Assembly (NCBI GenBank): GCA_004555405.1
Contig: SFIE01000013.1
Span: 8,692-72,691 of the forward strand
Length of the DNA: 64,000 nucleotides
Reading direction: 5' to 3'
From: Subdoligranulum sp.
GTDB taxonomy: Bacteria > Bacillota > Clostridia > Oscillospirales > Ruminococcaceae
The notes under the pieces are model-generated. The model was not told the origin of the DNA. It searched no databases and saw only the letters and a list, made by a program, of their open reading frames with translations. Positions within the stretch are counted from its first letter, which is position 1; the number at the start of each line of letters is the position of its first letter. Shown piece by piece: positions 50,609 to 59,375 of this stretch. The position numbers and the translations under genes are program-made.

Positions 50609-51271
50609 ATGATGTATTGTAACCAGTGCGGTGCGCCGCTGCCCCAGCCCACCGGCCATTGCCCGGCTTGCGGCGCGCCCACACCTTATGCCGCAGCGCC
50701 CGTGCAAAGCAGCGCTGCGCCCGGTGCCGGGCAGGATGCTGCACAAAACGAGCCTGAGAGCGCCTGTGGGCATACTTCGGGTGACGAAGCCCCCTTTACC
50801 ATGCCGGACGAAGAGCCGTGCCCCGGCGGCCCGCGCTACCGCAAAATACCGGTTTCGCACCAAAGCGGCGAAAAGCTTTCTGCCGTGCAGTATATGCTCA
50901 CCTTTCTGTTGTTTTCTGTGCCGGTGGTGGGGCTTGTGGCCATGCTGCTTTATGCCTTTTCCGATCAGGGCAATCCCCGGCGCGAGCTGGCACGCGGATT
51001 TTTGCTGTTCCGCCTGATTTTGGCTTCCATTGTGTTTGCGCTGGTGTTTGTGGGCATTTTCCTTTTGTGGAAGCTGTATCCTGTAGAATATTACACGGAT
51101 TCCCGCACCTATATGCCGAATCCCTATTCCGGCGACCATTATTACAGCGAGCCGTATGACGATCTTTTGCCGTGGGATGACTGGGAAGATTATTTTGGCG
51201 AGGATTTCTTTGAAAACTTCGGCTCGGCCGACGGGGGCAGCATGCCCGAGCCGCCGCACCACAGTATCTAA
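50609..51271 (+). CDS. Zinc-ribbon membrane protein
   Basis: A 220-residue protein. An N-terminal zinc ribbon (YCNQCGAPLPQPTGHCPACG, two C-x-x-C pairs) is followed by a Pro/Ala-rich linker and two TM segments at about 95-115 and 130-155. The tail is acidic and Tyr-rich. Such proteins are common and uncharacterised in Clostridia. Its stop codon TAA overlaps the left end of the inverted-repeat element copy B. It follows the Lrp-like gene by 26 bp. Confidence 0.82.
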   Translation: MMYCNQCGAPLPQPTGHCPACGAPTPYAAAPVQSSAAPGAGQDAAQNEPESACGHTSGDEAPFTMPDEEPCPGGPRYRKIPVSHQSGEKLSAVQYMLTFLLFSVPVVGLVAMLLYAFSDQGNPRRELARGFLLFRLILASIVFALVFVGIFLLWKLYPVEYYTDSRTYMPNPYSGDHYYSEPYDDLLPWDDWEDYFGEDFFENFGSADGGSMPEPPHHSI

Positions 51272-51447
51272 GGCAATCCCGCACAATTCCCGCCTGACAG
51301 CTTAAGCACCGCTCCGGTGGCTGCGGCACGGCATCTGCGTTGCCAAAATGCTCGATAAGACACAAAGTATTATCTGCGCTTTTGGCTTAGCAGCTGCCGC
51401 ACCTCGCTCGCCGTATCGGCACTTAGAATTATGCGGTATTGCCCTAA
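51268..51447. repeat. Inverted-repeat element, copy B (full length)
   Basis: A 180-bp element. It begins CTAAGGCAATCCCGCACAAT and ends in AATTATGCGGTATTGCCCTA. It matches copy D nearly end to end, and copies A and C in part, in either orientation. Its first bases form the TAA stop codon of the zinc-ribbon gene. Confidence 0.9.
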
Positions 51448-51456
51448 ATATCACGC

Positions 51457-51496
51457 AAACAGGGCCTGAACAGCCAAAGCTGTTCAGGCCCTGTTT
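51457..51496. terminator. Bidirectional terminator
   Basis: An 18-bp perfect stem, AAACAGGGCCTGAACAGC with GCTGTTCAGGCCCTGTTT, around a 4-nt loop. It lies 10 bp beyond the MBOAT stop and can serve both convergent operons. Confidence 0.85.
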
Positions 51497-51505
51497 GATA
51501 TCTTA

Positions 51506-53017
51506 TCAGAATCTGGCATACAGGAATGTTCCGCTGCCGGTGCTCAAAAAAATGCCCAGCATCACCATGCTCCACATGGCCAGCTGATAGCACAGCACCT
51601 TGGGCAAAAGGGGCAGTTTTTGCAGCTGGTCGCGCAGCGAAAGCCCTTTTTCGTGGGCAAGATCGACCATGAATACGAGCAAAACACCGTAAAAGAGCAT
51701 CAAAAGCCCCATGCGGTTCACCCCCATGGCCGTAAAAGAGCCAAGGTTCACATCGCTCAGGGCAAAGCCTGTGAGCATTCGATGCCAAAAGGTCAGCGCC
51801 GATGCAAAGCTGTCGGTGTGAAAATCAACAGCCGCAAAAAACATCAAGGCAGTACACCAAACCGCCCCGCAGATGCGTTTGGCGGCAGATTCCCCGCCCG
51901 CTGACCGGGCAGGCTTTGCCAGATTTTTTTCCAGCAGCAAAAACAGGAACCAATAGACCCCCCAGAACAAAAAGTTCAGGGTAGCGCCATGCCAAAGGCC
52001 CGTTACCAGCCACACGGCCAGCATATTTCCTGCCTGCCGCACACGGCCTTTGCGGTTGCCGCCCAGCGGAATGTACACATACTCTTTCAGCCATGCACCA
52101 AGCGAAATGTGCCACCGATTCCAAAACTCGCTGACATTGCGGGAAAAATAGGGCTGGCGAAAGTTTTCCGGCAGCGCAAGGCCCAGCATTTCTCCTGCGC
52201 CCAGCATCATGTGGCTGTAGCCGCAGAAATCCGTATAAAACTGAATCCCAAAGCAGCACATGGCAAATGCCAGCTGTGCGCCGGTGCAGCGCGCCGGGTC
52301 CCGAAAGGCGTAGTCCGCGATCACAGCGGCGCGGTCCGCCACTGCCAGCTTTACAAAATAGCCCCAGGCCATGCGCTGCGCACCGCGCAGCATGCGCGCT
52401 GTGCTGAAGGCCCCGCTTTGGTCGATCTGCGGCATCAGGCTGCCATAGCGCGTAAACGGCCCCTGCACGATGCTCAAAAAGAAGCTGGCAAAGCAGATCA
52501 CACGCAGCGGGTTTTGCTCAGGCGGGATCTTCTGGCGGTAAACATCCACCACATAGCTGATCAGCAGCAGGCTGTAGTAGCTGATGCCCAGGGGCAGCAG
52601 CAGATTTTCGGCTCGCCAGAGATGCAGCCCTGCTGCCCGGTTGAGCGCTGCCGCCAGATCGGCATAATATTTCACCAGAAACAGAATGCCGAGGCTGACA
52701 AAGATCGACAGTGCCGCCCAGCGCTTTTGCTGTTTTTCATAGCGCTGCTGCGCTGAGCTGCCCGCGGGTGCCGCCTGATGGTTTTCGGCGCGGATACCGT
52801 CCGCCGCGAGTGCCTGCAAACGCCCGATCCGCAGCGCGCTGTACCATGCCGTGAGCGCCGCCGCAGCCATTGCCAGAAGGCCGGTTTTGTCCATGCTGAG
52901 GTAAAACCAGACATTCGCCGCCAGGATCACCCACCAGCGCTTTGCAGGCGGGGCGGCATAATACAGCGCCAGAACCAGCGCAAGCCATATCAAAAATGTT
53001 ACTGTTGTAAAACTCAT
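51506..53017 (-). CDS. MBOAT-family O-acyltransferase, second cluster
   Basis: A 503-residue protein with about ten membrane segments. LLPLGISYYSLLLISYVVDV, FYTDFCGYSHMMLG, NVSEFWNRWHISLGAWLKEYVYIPLGG and LVTGLWHGATLNFLFWG (catalytic His) are the MBOAT motifs, closest to AlgI/DltB in pattern. It starts 7 bp after the FkbH-like stop without a clear ribosome site, so coupling is likely. The operon upstream provides an SGNH-like partner and an FkbH-like protein, suggesting acylation of a distinct envelope glycan. Confidence 0.94.
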   Translation of the reverse strand: MSFTTVTFLIWLALVLALYYAAPPAKRWWVILAANVWFYLSMDKTGLLAMAAAALTAWYSALRIGRLQALAADGIRAENHQAAPAGSSAQQRYEKQQKRWAALSIFVSLGILFLVKYYADLAAALNRAAGLHLWRAENLLLPLGISYYSLLLISYVVDVYRQKIPPEQNPLRVICFASFFLSIVQGPFTRYGSLMPQIDQSGAFSTARMLRGAQRMAWGYFVKLAVADRAAVIADYAFRDPARCTGAQLAFAMCCFGIQFYTDFCGYSHMMLGAGEMLGLALPENFRQPYFSRNVSEFWNRWHISLGAWLKEYVYIPLGGNRKGRVRQAGNMLAVWLVTGLWHGATLNFLFWGVYWFLFLLLEKNLAKPARSAGGESAAKRICGAVWCTALMFFAAVDFHTDSFASALTFWHRMLTGFALSDVNLGSFTAMGVNRMGLLMLFYGVLLVFMVDLAHEKGLSLRDQLQKLPLLPKVLCYQLAMWSMVMLGIFLSTGSGTFLYARF

Positions 53018-53023
53018 ACTCTA

Positions 53024-54802
53024 TTATCGGGTAATGGTCATGTGGGGGTGCTTGGGCTGATACTCGCTCACTTCACAGCGCCACACGCTGCTGCCATCCT
53101 CGGCCAGCGAAACGCGGGTAAAGCCCATGCGCTCGTAGAAATCACGCACCATGCCGTTTTTGGCGGTGGGGTAATAGTAGCCGATCAAAGCAGTCAGGCC
53201 ACGGGCTTTGGCATCGGAAACCAGGCAGTCCAGCATGGCATCCTCCATGCCGCGCTTGAGCACACGGCAGCTCATCAGCCACAGTCGCAGGTGCAGCTCG
53301 GTTTGCTGCTGTTCACCGGCCACCACGCTTACCAGGCCGTTGTCGCCGAATTTATCGGCCAGCTTGCCATACAGGCACAGCCAGCCCGGGTTTTCCTGCA
53401 TATTCTGGATATCGGCTTCCGAGCAGCGGCGGGTGGTGAGATTGAACTGATTGCTCTTGTTGGTCAGCTGAGAAATGCGGGGATAGTAGATGGGCTCAAA
53501 GGGCCGCACGGTGGCCTGCATTTCCAAGCTGTCAAGATATTCGCCGTAGTCCGCAAAGCTGGCCATCTGCACGGCGCGCTGGGCGTTGGCCTTATACATT
53601 TCGTTGCGGGCAAGATCGTCTTTGGAAAGCGTGGTCACCTCAAAATATCCGCCGTGATCCAGTGTGCGGATATACTGTTCGGCGCGCTCCATCACCGGCA
53701 CCGAAACGCCGGGCACATTGGCCTCTACGATCGCGCGCTCGGCGGGGTTATCGTCCACAAACACAAAGCTGTCGGCACCAAGGCTCAGCTCGGCGGCAGT
53801 TTCAATCAGATTGCGGTCTTTATTTTCCCAGTTGGCCTTGATGGCCACAAAATCCTCGGGCTTCAGCGGGCCGTCGGGGTGTTTCAGGCCCGCCATGGCG
53901 TTTTCCATCTCATTTTTGCTGTTCACGGTCAGCAGCACACCGATCTGCTTGTGGGCTTTCAGATAGTTCTGGAATTCCTCATACACCTGCCCCAGGCTCA
54001 CCTCGGGGCCAATGGCAATCCCCTCTACGCCGTCATCGCCCACAACACCGCCCCAAAGCGTGTTGTCCAAATCCAGCGAGAAGGCCTTTTTGTTGCGGCC
54101 GTACAGCGATTTGATAATATCCGCCAGGCTTTTTGCCAGATACGGAATGGCATCCAGACACAGCGCATATTTGTACATATGCCAGTAAAAACCATCCTGC
54201 CACTGGGCATAGCCGTAGTCACTGGCCAGATAATCCAGATCGTTTACATAAAAATTCTCGTGGTTTTGCGCATACTCATACAGCTTTTGGTTCAAGCGGC
54301 TGATAAAGTTGGTGCGGCCGCGATAGTCGCTGATATCCTTGTTGCCCAGCAGGCGGTAGTTGGGGCGCTCAAAGTTGTTTTGAATAATGGGGCAGCGGAA
54401 CTTTTCGCTCAGCTTTTCCCACATCACCTCAAAATGCTGATACTGGGCCTGCAGCATTTCCTCCACTTCCTGCTTTGTGCTGGCCGTGGTGGGAAACTCG
54501 GTGATATTGCGAAAGCCCGTGTGGATATAGATCACATCGGGGGCAAATGCGTCCAGCTCTTCGCTGCCGAACATGGCATCCTGCCAATACTGGTTATATT
54601 CCGACTGATAAAACTCGGCTTCGATGCCGTAGTTCAGCAAAAACATTTCCAGCTGGTCCACCACTTCGTTGGTGGTAGAGCCGCCCAGCACGGCAATTTT
54701 TTTGTGCAGGTTGGCCGTGCCCTGTGCGCGCAGCTCGCGCTTGATCGCGCGTTTTTTGCGCAGCAGGTAGCCGGTGTCCAGCGGGTATTCAAAGCATTTC
54801 AC
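53024..54802 (-). CDS. FkbH-like HAD-IIIC protein with acyltransferase domain
   Basis: A 592-residue protein. An N-terminal SGNH-like region (IAVLGGSTTNEVV) precedes the HAD domain with FSLDLDNTLWGGVVGDDG and VFVDDNPAERAIVEANVPGV. A C-terminal GNAT-like domain has GDNGLVSVV and FYERMGF. FkbH-like proteins load three-carbon glyceryl units onto carriers, or act with MBOAT proteins. Translation starts at GTG with GGAGGAG upstream. Situated between SGNH-like and MBOAT genes, it may supply the acyl unit (inference). Confidence 0.92.
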   Translation of the reverse strand: MKCFEYPLDTGYLLRKKRAIKRELRAQGTANLHKKIAVLGGSTTNEVVDQLEMFLLNYGIEAEFYQSEYNQYWQDAMFGSEELDAFAPDVIYIHTGFRNITEFPTTASTKQEVEEMLQAQYQHFEVMWEKLSEKFRCPIIQNNFERPNYRLLGNKDISDYRGRTNFISRLNQKLYEYAQNHENFYVNDLDYLASDYGYAQWQDGFYWHMYKYALCLDAIPYLAKSLADIIKSLYGRNKKAFSLDLDNTLWGGVVGDDGVEGIAIGPEVSLGQVYEEFQNYLKAHKQIGVLLTVNSKNEMENAMAGLKHPDGPLKPEDFVAIKANWENKDRNLIETAAELSLGADSFVFVDDNPAERAIVEANVPGVSVPVMERAEQYIRTLDHGGYFEVTTLSKDDLARNEMYKANAQRAVQMASFADYGEYLDSLEMQATVRPFEPIYYPRISQLTNKSNQFNLTTRRCSEADIQNMQENPGWLCLYGKLADKFGDNGLVSVVAGEQQQTELHLRLWLMSCRVLKRGMEDAMLDCLVSDAKARGLTALIGYYYPTAKNGMVRDFYERMGFTRVSLAEDGSSVWRCEVSEYQPKHPHMTITR

Positions 54803-54819
54803 AAAAAGCTCCTCCTTTT

Positions 54820-55929
54820 TTATCCTGCGGTATGGTCGGGCGTATGCTGCAATTTTTGCGCATACTGCGGCCAGAAAAATTCATTTTTATCAAAATTCGG
54901 CTCATGGCTGGCCTGCATTACACGCAAAAGCTCGGCCGTAAACACCTCGGCTCCCGTGCCGTTCAGATGGTGGGCATCCATGTAGTTTTCATACCCCAGC
55001 TCCGAAAGATCACGGCTCAGGCAAAAATCCCAGTAATCAAAGCCAAGGCTTTCGCCCAGCGCCGTCATATAATCCACATAGCTCTGGTAATTGGGCAGCT
55101 GGCTGGTGTAGGCATCCGGCAAAGGGGCCGTGAACAGCACCAGCTCAATGCCGTTTTCCCGGCAGAAATCCGCAATTTTGACAATGTATTCCAGCGAGAA
55201 ATCCGAAATGGGCTTTTGCGCATTGATCTGTGCAATGGGGGTAAAATCCGTTTCCGGGCCGGTGGTGGGCAGGCAGTATACAAACCCATCGCCCCGATAC
55301 GCTTCATCGCCGTAGGTAACATACTCGTAGTTGCCCGGCTCATACGCAGCGCCGCTCAGCTTGGCGCGCCATGTTTCGCCGATCACGCCCGGAGAAATAT
55401 TGTTGTGGCGGGCGGGCACGGCATTGTCCAAAAGGGCCGCAAGGCCGCCCATGTTCCACAGATATTCGTATTTTTCGCGGCTTTCCTTGGCGAAATCCGT
55501 AATGATATAGGCAGCCGCCGGCACATTGGAGGATTTTTCCTCTAAGAGCGTTGTGTAAAACACTTCCAGATACATCTGGCGGATCGTGTTGGTTTTGGCG
55601 GCTTCCCGCAGCATAAAATAAGCGCCGTCCGGCAGCTGCTGGCTGGTGCCTGCGTTAAAGGCCTTTACCCCCATCGCCTCGCTGACGGCGGCGGGGTCTA
55701 CACTGCGGTAGCAATGGCTCGGCCCGGCAAACAGAATGTCAATGTTCTGCTCGCTTGCATACAGCTCCTGCAGCATCACACGGGTGTAGGAATGCACATC
55801 GTCCACCAGCACAAAATCGATCAGCTGCAGTGCCCCTGCCGTAAACGCCAAAAACAGCGCTGCAAACGCCAGTGCCCTTTTGATCCGGGGCTTTCTCGCG
55901 GCTTTTACCGCGGTGTTTTCTGCGCTCAC
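54820..55929 (-). CDS. Membrane-anchored SGNH/AlgX-like protein, second cluster
   Basis: A 369-residue protein with an N-terminal TM (about 18-40) and an extracytoplasmic SGNH-like domain: DILFAGPSHCYRSVDP (Ser block near 70), FNAGTSQQLPDG, ELVLFTAPLPDAY and DAHHLNGTGAEVF (D-x-x-H-L). The start is GTG in a GTGA overlap with the TSCPD gene. It should accept acyl groups from the MBOAT protein of the same operon and pass them to a glycan. Confidence 0.86.
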   Translation of the reverse strand: MSAENTAVKAARKPRIKRALAFAALFLAFTAGALQLIDFVLVDDVHSYTRVMLQELYASEQNIDILFAGPSHCYRSVDPAAVSEAMGVKAFNAGTSQQLPDGAYFMLREAAKTNTIRQMYLEVFYTTLLEEKSSNVPAAAYIITDFAKESREKYEYLWNMGGLAALLDNAVPARHNNISPGVIGETWRAKLSGAAYEPGNYEYVTYGDEAYRGDGFVYCLPTTGPETDFTPIAQINAQKPISDFSLEYIVKIADFCRENGIELVLFTAPLPDAYTSQLPNYQSYVDYMTALGESLGFDYWDFCLSRDLSELGYENYMDAHHLNGTGAEVFTAELLRVMQASHEPNFDKNEFFWPQYAQKLQHTPDHTAG

Positions 55930-56180
55930 AGCTGCCGGAGGGCGCCCTTGAGCGCCTGTGCGATCTGGTCAGGGCAGCTGGTGGGGCGGGGGCCGCAGGT
56001 GGTGCCTTCCATGCGGGCAATGGCATCCTCGGCCTTCATGCCCTTCAGCAGCGAGCAAATGCCCTTCAGGTTGCCGTTGCAGCCGCCGATCACCTCAATG
56101 TTCTGAATGGTGTGGTCCTCGGCCAGCTCCACATTGGTCTGGCGGGAGCATACGCCTTTGTTCTGGTATGTATAAGTCAT
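55926..56180 (-). CDS. TSCPD-domain protein
   Basis: An 84-residue protein: YTYQNKGVCSRQTNVELAEDHTIQNIEVIGGCNGNLKGIC, then TTCGPRPTSCPDQIAQAL. The terminal TSCPD motif and the conserved cysteines match the small TIGR03905-type family, related to the C-terminal domain of vitamin B12-dependent ribonucleotide reductases. Probably metal- or nucleotide-binding. It is first in this operon and overlaps the SGNH-like gene, although a functional link is not evident. Confidence 0.92.
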   Translation of the reverse strand: MTYTYQNKGVCSRQTNVELAEDHTIQNIEVIGGCNGNLKGICSLLKGMKAEDAIARMEGTTCGPRPTSCPDQIAQALKGALRQL

Positions 56181-56214
56181 CGTTATTTTCTCCGTTTCTG
56201 TAATGGATTGTATA

Positions 56215-56321
56215 TTTTAGGGCAATACCGCATAATTCTAAGTGCCGATACGGCGAGCGAGGTGCGGCAGATGCTAAGCCAAAAGCGCAGGCAATACTTT
56301 GTGTATTGGCGAGCATTAGGC
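56215..56321. repeat. Inverted-repeat element, copy C (truncated)
   Basis: Begins TTTTAGGGCAATACCGCATA and matches the reverse of copy B for about 100 bp (through CAAAAGCGCAG and the TACTTTGTGTATTGG region). It stops at the end of the PHP gene without the second terminal repeat. Confidence 0.8.
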
Positions 56322-57167
56322 TTATTGGCGGCTTTTGGCCAGCTCGTTGATGCGATTTATCATGGCATCGGTGGTTTGTCCGGTACCCACAGGCTGCAGG
56401 ATCTTGCGGTTCACCCCGTGAAAATCCGTGCCGCCTGTAAGGATCAGGCCATACTGCTGCGCCGTTTGCAGAATTTCGGCACGGTCCTTGGGGGTGTTGC
56501 GCGGGTGATCCAGCTCAATGCCGTCCAACAGGCCCTCGGCAGCCAGCTCTTTCATCAGCTCAATGTTGTTGTATACCCCCGGATGTGCCAGCACCACAAC
56601 GCCGCCGCACTGCCGCCCCAGCTGCAAAAGCTCGCGGCAATCGGGATAACTGAATCGAAAACTGATGCCGCCCTCCTGAACCGGGCGAAACAGCTGCTTG
56701 TACACGCTGCCGTACACGCCGTCGGCCAGGCCGTATTCCATCAAGGCGCGCATCACATAGGCCTTGTACAGTGCGCCCTCGCTGTTTTGGGCATAGGCCA
56801 TGGCATCCTCGCGGCGAAACTGCGGGCAGCGCTGCTGCAAAAGCTGCATACTTTGCTCCAGCGCATTTCTTCGGCGTTGGGCCATTCGGTCACAGTGGGC
56901 CTGCAGCGCTTCACACTCACGCGGCCAGTAGCACAGAATATGCACCTTGCTGCCGCGCGCATTGTCGTAGCCCGAAAGCTCCATGCCCGGGATCAGGCGA
57001 ACGCCGTTTAGCCGCGGATGTGCATAGCCAAAGCGCACGCTCGCCATGGAATCGTGGTCGGTGATGGCAAGCGTGTTCATTTTTGCCGCTGCTGCCAAAC
57101 GCGGCAGCCATTCGGCCGGGCAGGAGCCATCGGAAAAATTGGTGTGTGTATGCAGATCACCCGGCAT
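56322..57167 (-). CDS. PHP-domain phosphoesterase
   Basis: A 281-residue protein. MPGDLHTHTNFSDGS (metal ligands), LAITDHDSMASV, LIPGMELSGYDN, VVLAHPGVYNN and LTGGTDFHGVN are the PHP motifs. The insertion and length match the YciV/RNase AM-like group, which removes nucleotides from 5' ends or hydrolyses nucleoside bisphosphates. GGAGAGG precedes the ATG. The end abuts the truncated repeat copy C. It appears to be a single-gene unit. Confidence 0.93.
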   Translation of the reverse strand: MPGDLHTHTNFSDGSCPAEWLPRLAAAAKMNTLAITDHDSMASVRFGYAHPRLNGVRLIPGMELSGYDNARGSKVHILCYWPRECEALQAHCDRMAQRRRNALEQSMQLLQQRCPQFRREDAMAYAQNSEGALYKAYVMRALMEYGLADGVYGSVYKQLFRPVQEGGISFRFSYPDCRELLQLGRQCGGVVVLAHPGVYNNIELMKELAAEGLLDGIELDHPRNTPKDRAEILQTAQQYGLILTGGTDFHGVNRKILQPVGTGQTTDAMINRINELAKSRQ

Positions 57168-57261
57168 AGGCTTTCCCCCTCTCCCAGCTTTATACAGATA
57201 CTATTTTAGTATAGCATATCTCCAGCCGATTTGAAAACCCCCGCCGGTGGTAAAATCCGGC

Positions 57262-57300
57262 AAAAAAATGCCGCTGCCCCCAAAAAGCGGAAGCAGCAGC
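57262..57300 (-). terminator. Terminator of the flavodiiron gene
   Basis: On the minus strand GCTGCTGCTTCC and GGGGGCAGCGGC form an imperfect GC-rich stem followed by seven T (57268-57262). Confidence 0.65.
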
Positions 57301-57319
57301 ATGGTTTGGGCGCAGGCGA

Positions 57320-58477
57320 TCAGGGCCACAGCTCGGCAGCCATGGCATCCAGCACGGCATCGTCGCCGGGGTGCAGGGCCGAATTGATCTTCAGCGAGGT
57401 GGGCAGCCAGGTAATGTTTTTGCTGTTATCAAACATTGCCTTCATCTGGCGGGCCGAAGTGGGGGCCCACGAGCCGTTTTCCATCAGTGCCAATGTGCGG
57501 CTTTGATAGCCGCGCTCGGTAAGCGATTCAATAAAAGCGCGCATGGCGGGGAAAACTGCGCCGTTATAGGTCACACTGGCCAGCACCAGCTTGCTGTAGC
57601 GGAACGCATCCTCCACACATTCGGCCCAATCGGCGCGGGCAAGATCGGCCAGAACCACCTTGGGGCAGCCCCGGTCGGTCAGCTTTTGCGCCAGCTTTTC
57701 GGCAGCCTCGCGGGTGTGGCCGTAAATGGTGGCATAGGCGATCATCACGCCCTCGGTTTCGGGCTGATAGGCCGCCCATGTGCTGTATTGCTGCAGATAG
57801 TGGCTCAGATCGCCCGTAAGCACCGGGCCATGCAGCGGGCAGATGGTGCGGATCTCCAGCTGAGCAGCCTTGGCCAGTGCTTTTTGCACCTGCAGGCCGT
57901 ATTTTCCCACAATGCCAAAGTAATACCGGCGCGCCTCACAGTCCCACTCGTCGTCTTCGGTGTCCAGTGCGCCGAATTTGCCGAAAGCATCGGCGCTGAA
58001 CAGCACCTTGTCGGCAGCATCATAGGTAAACATCACCTCGGGCCAGTGAACGAGCGGTGCAAACACAAACTGCAGGGTGTGCCGGCCCAGAGTCAGGGTT
58101 TCCCCATCGGCTACTTCTTTTTTGCAGCCCTCCAGCGGCAGTGCATAAAAATTCTGCAGCATGGTGAAGGCGCGCGCATTGGCAACCACTGCTGCCTGCG
58201 GATATTCGCGCATAAATGCGGCAATGCCTGCAGAATGGTCCGGCTCCATGTGCTGCACGATCAGATAGTCCGGTGTGCGGCCCTGCAAAGCAGCCTGCAG
58301 GTTTTGCAGCCACTGTTCTACAAATTTTCCGTCTACGGTATCCATAACCGCAATCTGATCGTCCAAGATCACATAAGAATTGTACGCCATGCCCTCGGGC
58401 ACAATGTACTGGCCCTCAAAAAGATCGATCTCGTGATCGTTTACACCAATATACCGAATGTCTTTTGTGATCTGCAT
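57320..58477 (-). CDS. fprA: Flavodiiron protein (A-type flavoprotein)
   Basis: A 385-residue protein. The N-terminal metallo-beta-lactamase-like diiron domain has VQHMEPDHSAGI (H-x-E-x-D-H) and FAPLVHWPEVMF, with SADAFGKFG supplying a further ligand. The C-terminal flavodoxin domain has IAYATIYGHTREAA and the FMN loops. It reduces O2 to water, or NO, in anaerobes. ATG 58477 is chosen at the homology start. It is divergent from desulfoferrodoxin, so oxygen and superoxide defence genes share one control region. Confidence 0.93.
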   Translation of the reverse strand: MQITKDIRYIGVNDHEIDLFEGQYIVPEGMAYNSYVILDDQIAVMDTVDGKFVEQWLQNLQAALQGRTPDYLIVQHMEPDHSAGIAAFMREYPQAAVVANARAFTMLQNFYALPLEGCKKEVADGETLTLGRHTLQFVFAPLVHWPEVMFTYDAADKVLFSADAFGKFGALDTEDDEWDCEARRYYFGIVGKYGLQVQKALAKAAQLEIRTICPLHGPVLTGDLSHYLQQYSTWAAYQPETEGVMIAYATIYGHTREAAEKLAQKLTDRGCPKVVLADLARADWAECVEDAFRYSKLVLASVTYNGAVFPAMRAFIESLTERGYQSRTLALMENGSWAPTSARQMKAMFDNSKNITWLPTSLKINSALHPGDDAVLDAMAAELWP

Positions 58478-58556
58478 AAATAACACTCTCCCATCGTTTT
58501 GAAAAAGCGCTGTATGCCTTGTGCCGCAGCGCCGCATGAATCATTCTGCTGGCCTT

Positions 58557-58585
58557 ATCATAACACTTATAGGGTGCAAAATCAA
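58557..58585 (-). promoter_or_regulatory. Promoter of the flavodiiron gene
   Basis: On the minus strand, TTGATT (58585-58580), a 17-bp spacer and TATGAT (58562-58557). Confidence 0.7.
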
Positions 58586-58595
58586 GCATTCTGAT

Positions 58596-58635
58596 AATTA
58601 TTACTAATTTCTTATGGATATATTGAGTAATAATT
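58596..58635. promoter_or_regulatory. Inverted repeat between divergent oxygen-defence promoters
   Basis: AATTATTACT (58596-58605) and AGTAATAATT (58626-58635) form a perfect 10-bp inverted repeat with a 20-bp spacer. It lies between the promoters of the flavodiiron and desulfoferrodoxin genes and may bind a shared redox regulator. Confidence 0.6.
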
Positions 58636-58640
58636 TCCAT

Positions 58641-58668
58641 TTACAGAGTGAATCTTTTTTGCTATACT
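58641..58668 (+). promoter_or_regulatory. Promoter of desulfoferrodoxin
   Basis: TTACAG (58641-58646), a 16-bp spacer and TATACT (58663-58668), about 70 bp before the start codon. Confidence 0.65.
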
Positions 58669-58741
58669 ATAGTCACAGCAAAACACTGATTTGCCGCAAA
58701 AAGCGGCGCACCCATAAAGCTTTGGCATGGAGGTAATGAAT

Positions 58742-59110
58742 ATGAAGGTTTATATCTGTGAGCACTGCGGCAACATGGTAGAATTGATCCAGGACAAGGG
58801 CGTGCCCATGCACTGCTGCGGCCAGCCCATGACCCAGCTGATCCCCGGCACCTCCGATGGTGCAGCTGACAAGCACGTGCCCGTTTACACCGTAAACGGC
58901 AGCGAAGTACAGGTGGTCGTGGGTTCGGTGGAGCATCCGATGGTGGAGGTACACCACATTGAATGGATCGCCGTGGAAACCGCAAACGGCATTTACCGCA
59001 AATCCCTGCAGCCCGGCCAGCCCCCCAAGGCCAGCTTTGTGCTGAGCGAGGGTGAAGCGGTGCAGAGCGTATACGCCTACTGCAACCTGCACGGCCTGTG
59101 GAAGGCATAA
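58742..59110 (+). CDS. dfx: Desulfoferrodoxin (superoxide reductase)
   Basis: A 122-residue protein. The N-terminal desulforedoxin-like iron site has CEHCG (C9-x-x-C12 region) and MHCCGQPM. The C-terminal superoxide reductase site has EHPMVEVHHIEWI (His ligands) and YAYCNLHGLWKA (Cys and His ligands). It reduces superoxide to peroxide without making O2. ATG 58742 has GGAGG 8 nt upstream; two in-frame ATGs before it are too close to that site. Terminator at 59131-59166. Confidence 0.95.
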   Translation: MKVYICEHCGNMVELIQDKGVPMHCCGQPMTQLIPGTSDGAADKHVPVYTVNGSEVQVVVGSVEHPMVEVHHIEWIAVETANGIYRKSLQPGQPPKASFVLSEGEAVQSVYAYCNLHGLWKA

Positions 59111-59130
59111 AAGCATAACGATGTTATAAA

Positions 59131-59166
59131 AAACGCGAGGCTTCCCACCCGGAATGCCTCGCGTTT
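59131..59166 (+). terminator. Terminator of desulfoferrodoxin
   Basis: An 11-bp stem AAACGCGAGGC with GCCTCGCGTTT, followed by TGCTTTTA. Confidence 0.8.
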
Positions 59167-59198
59167 TGCTTTTATGATTTTTGTGCGCTGTGAAGCCT

Positions 59199-59375
59199 CA
59201 GGGCAACACCGCACAATTCCCGCCTGCCGGCTTAAGCACCGCTGCCGCGGCTGCGAAGCACGATCTGCTTTGCCAAAATGCTCGATAATACACAAAGTAT
59301 TATCTGCGTTTTTTGCTTAGCAGCCTGCACTTCTCGCTCGCTGTATCGGCACTTAGAATTGCGGTTTTGCCCTTA
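59199..59375. repeat. Inverted-repeat element, copy D (full length)
   Basis: Begins CAGGGCAACACCGCACAATT and ends in GCGGTTTTGCCCTTA. It is the same orientation and nearly the same length as copy B. The final TTA is the stop codon of the leftward dipeptidase gene. Confidence 0.88.

Noticed and set aside
52778..54985. A 735-codon plus-strand frame
   Set aside because: Antisense to the FkbH-like gene; no motifs and no ribosome site.
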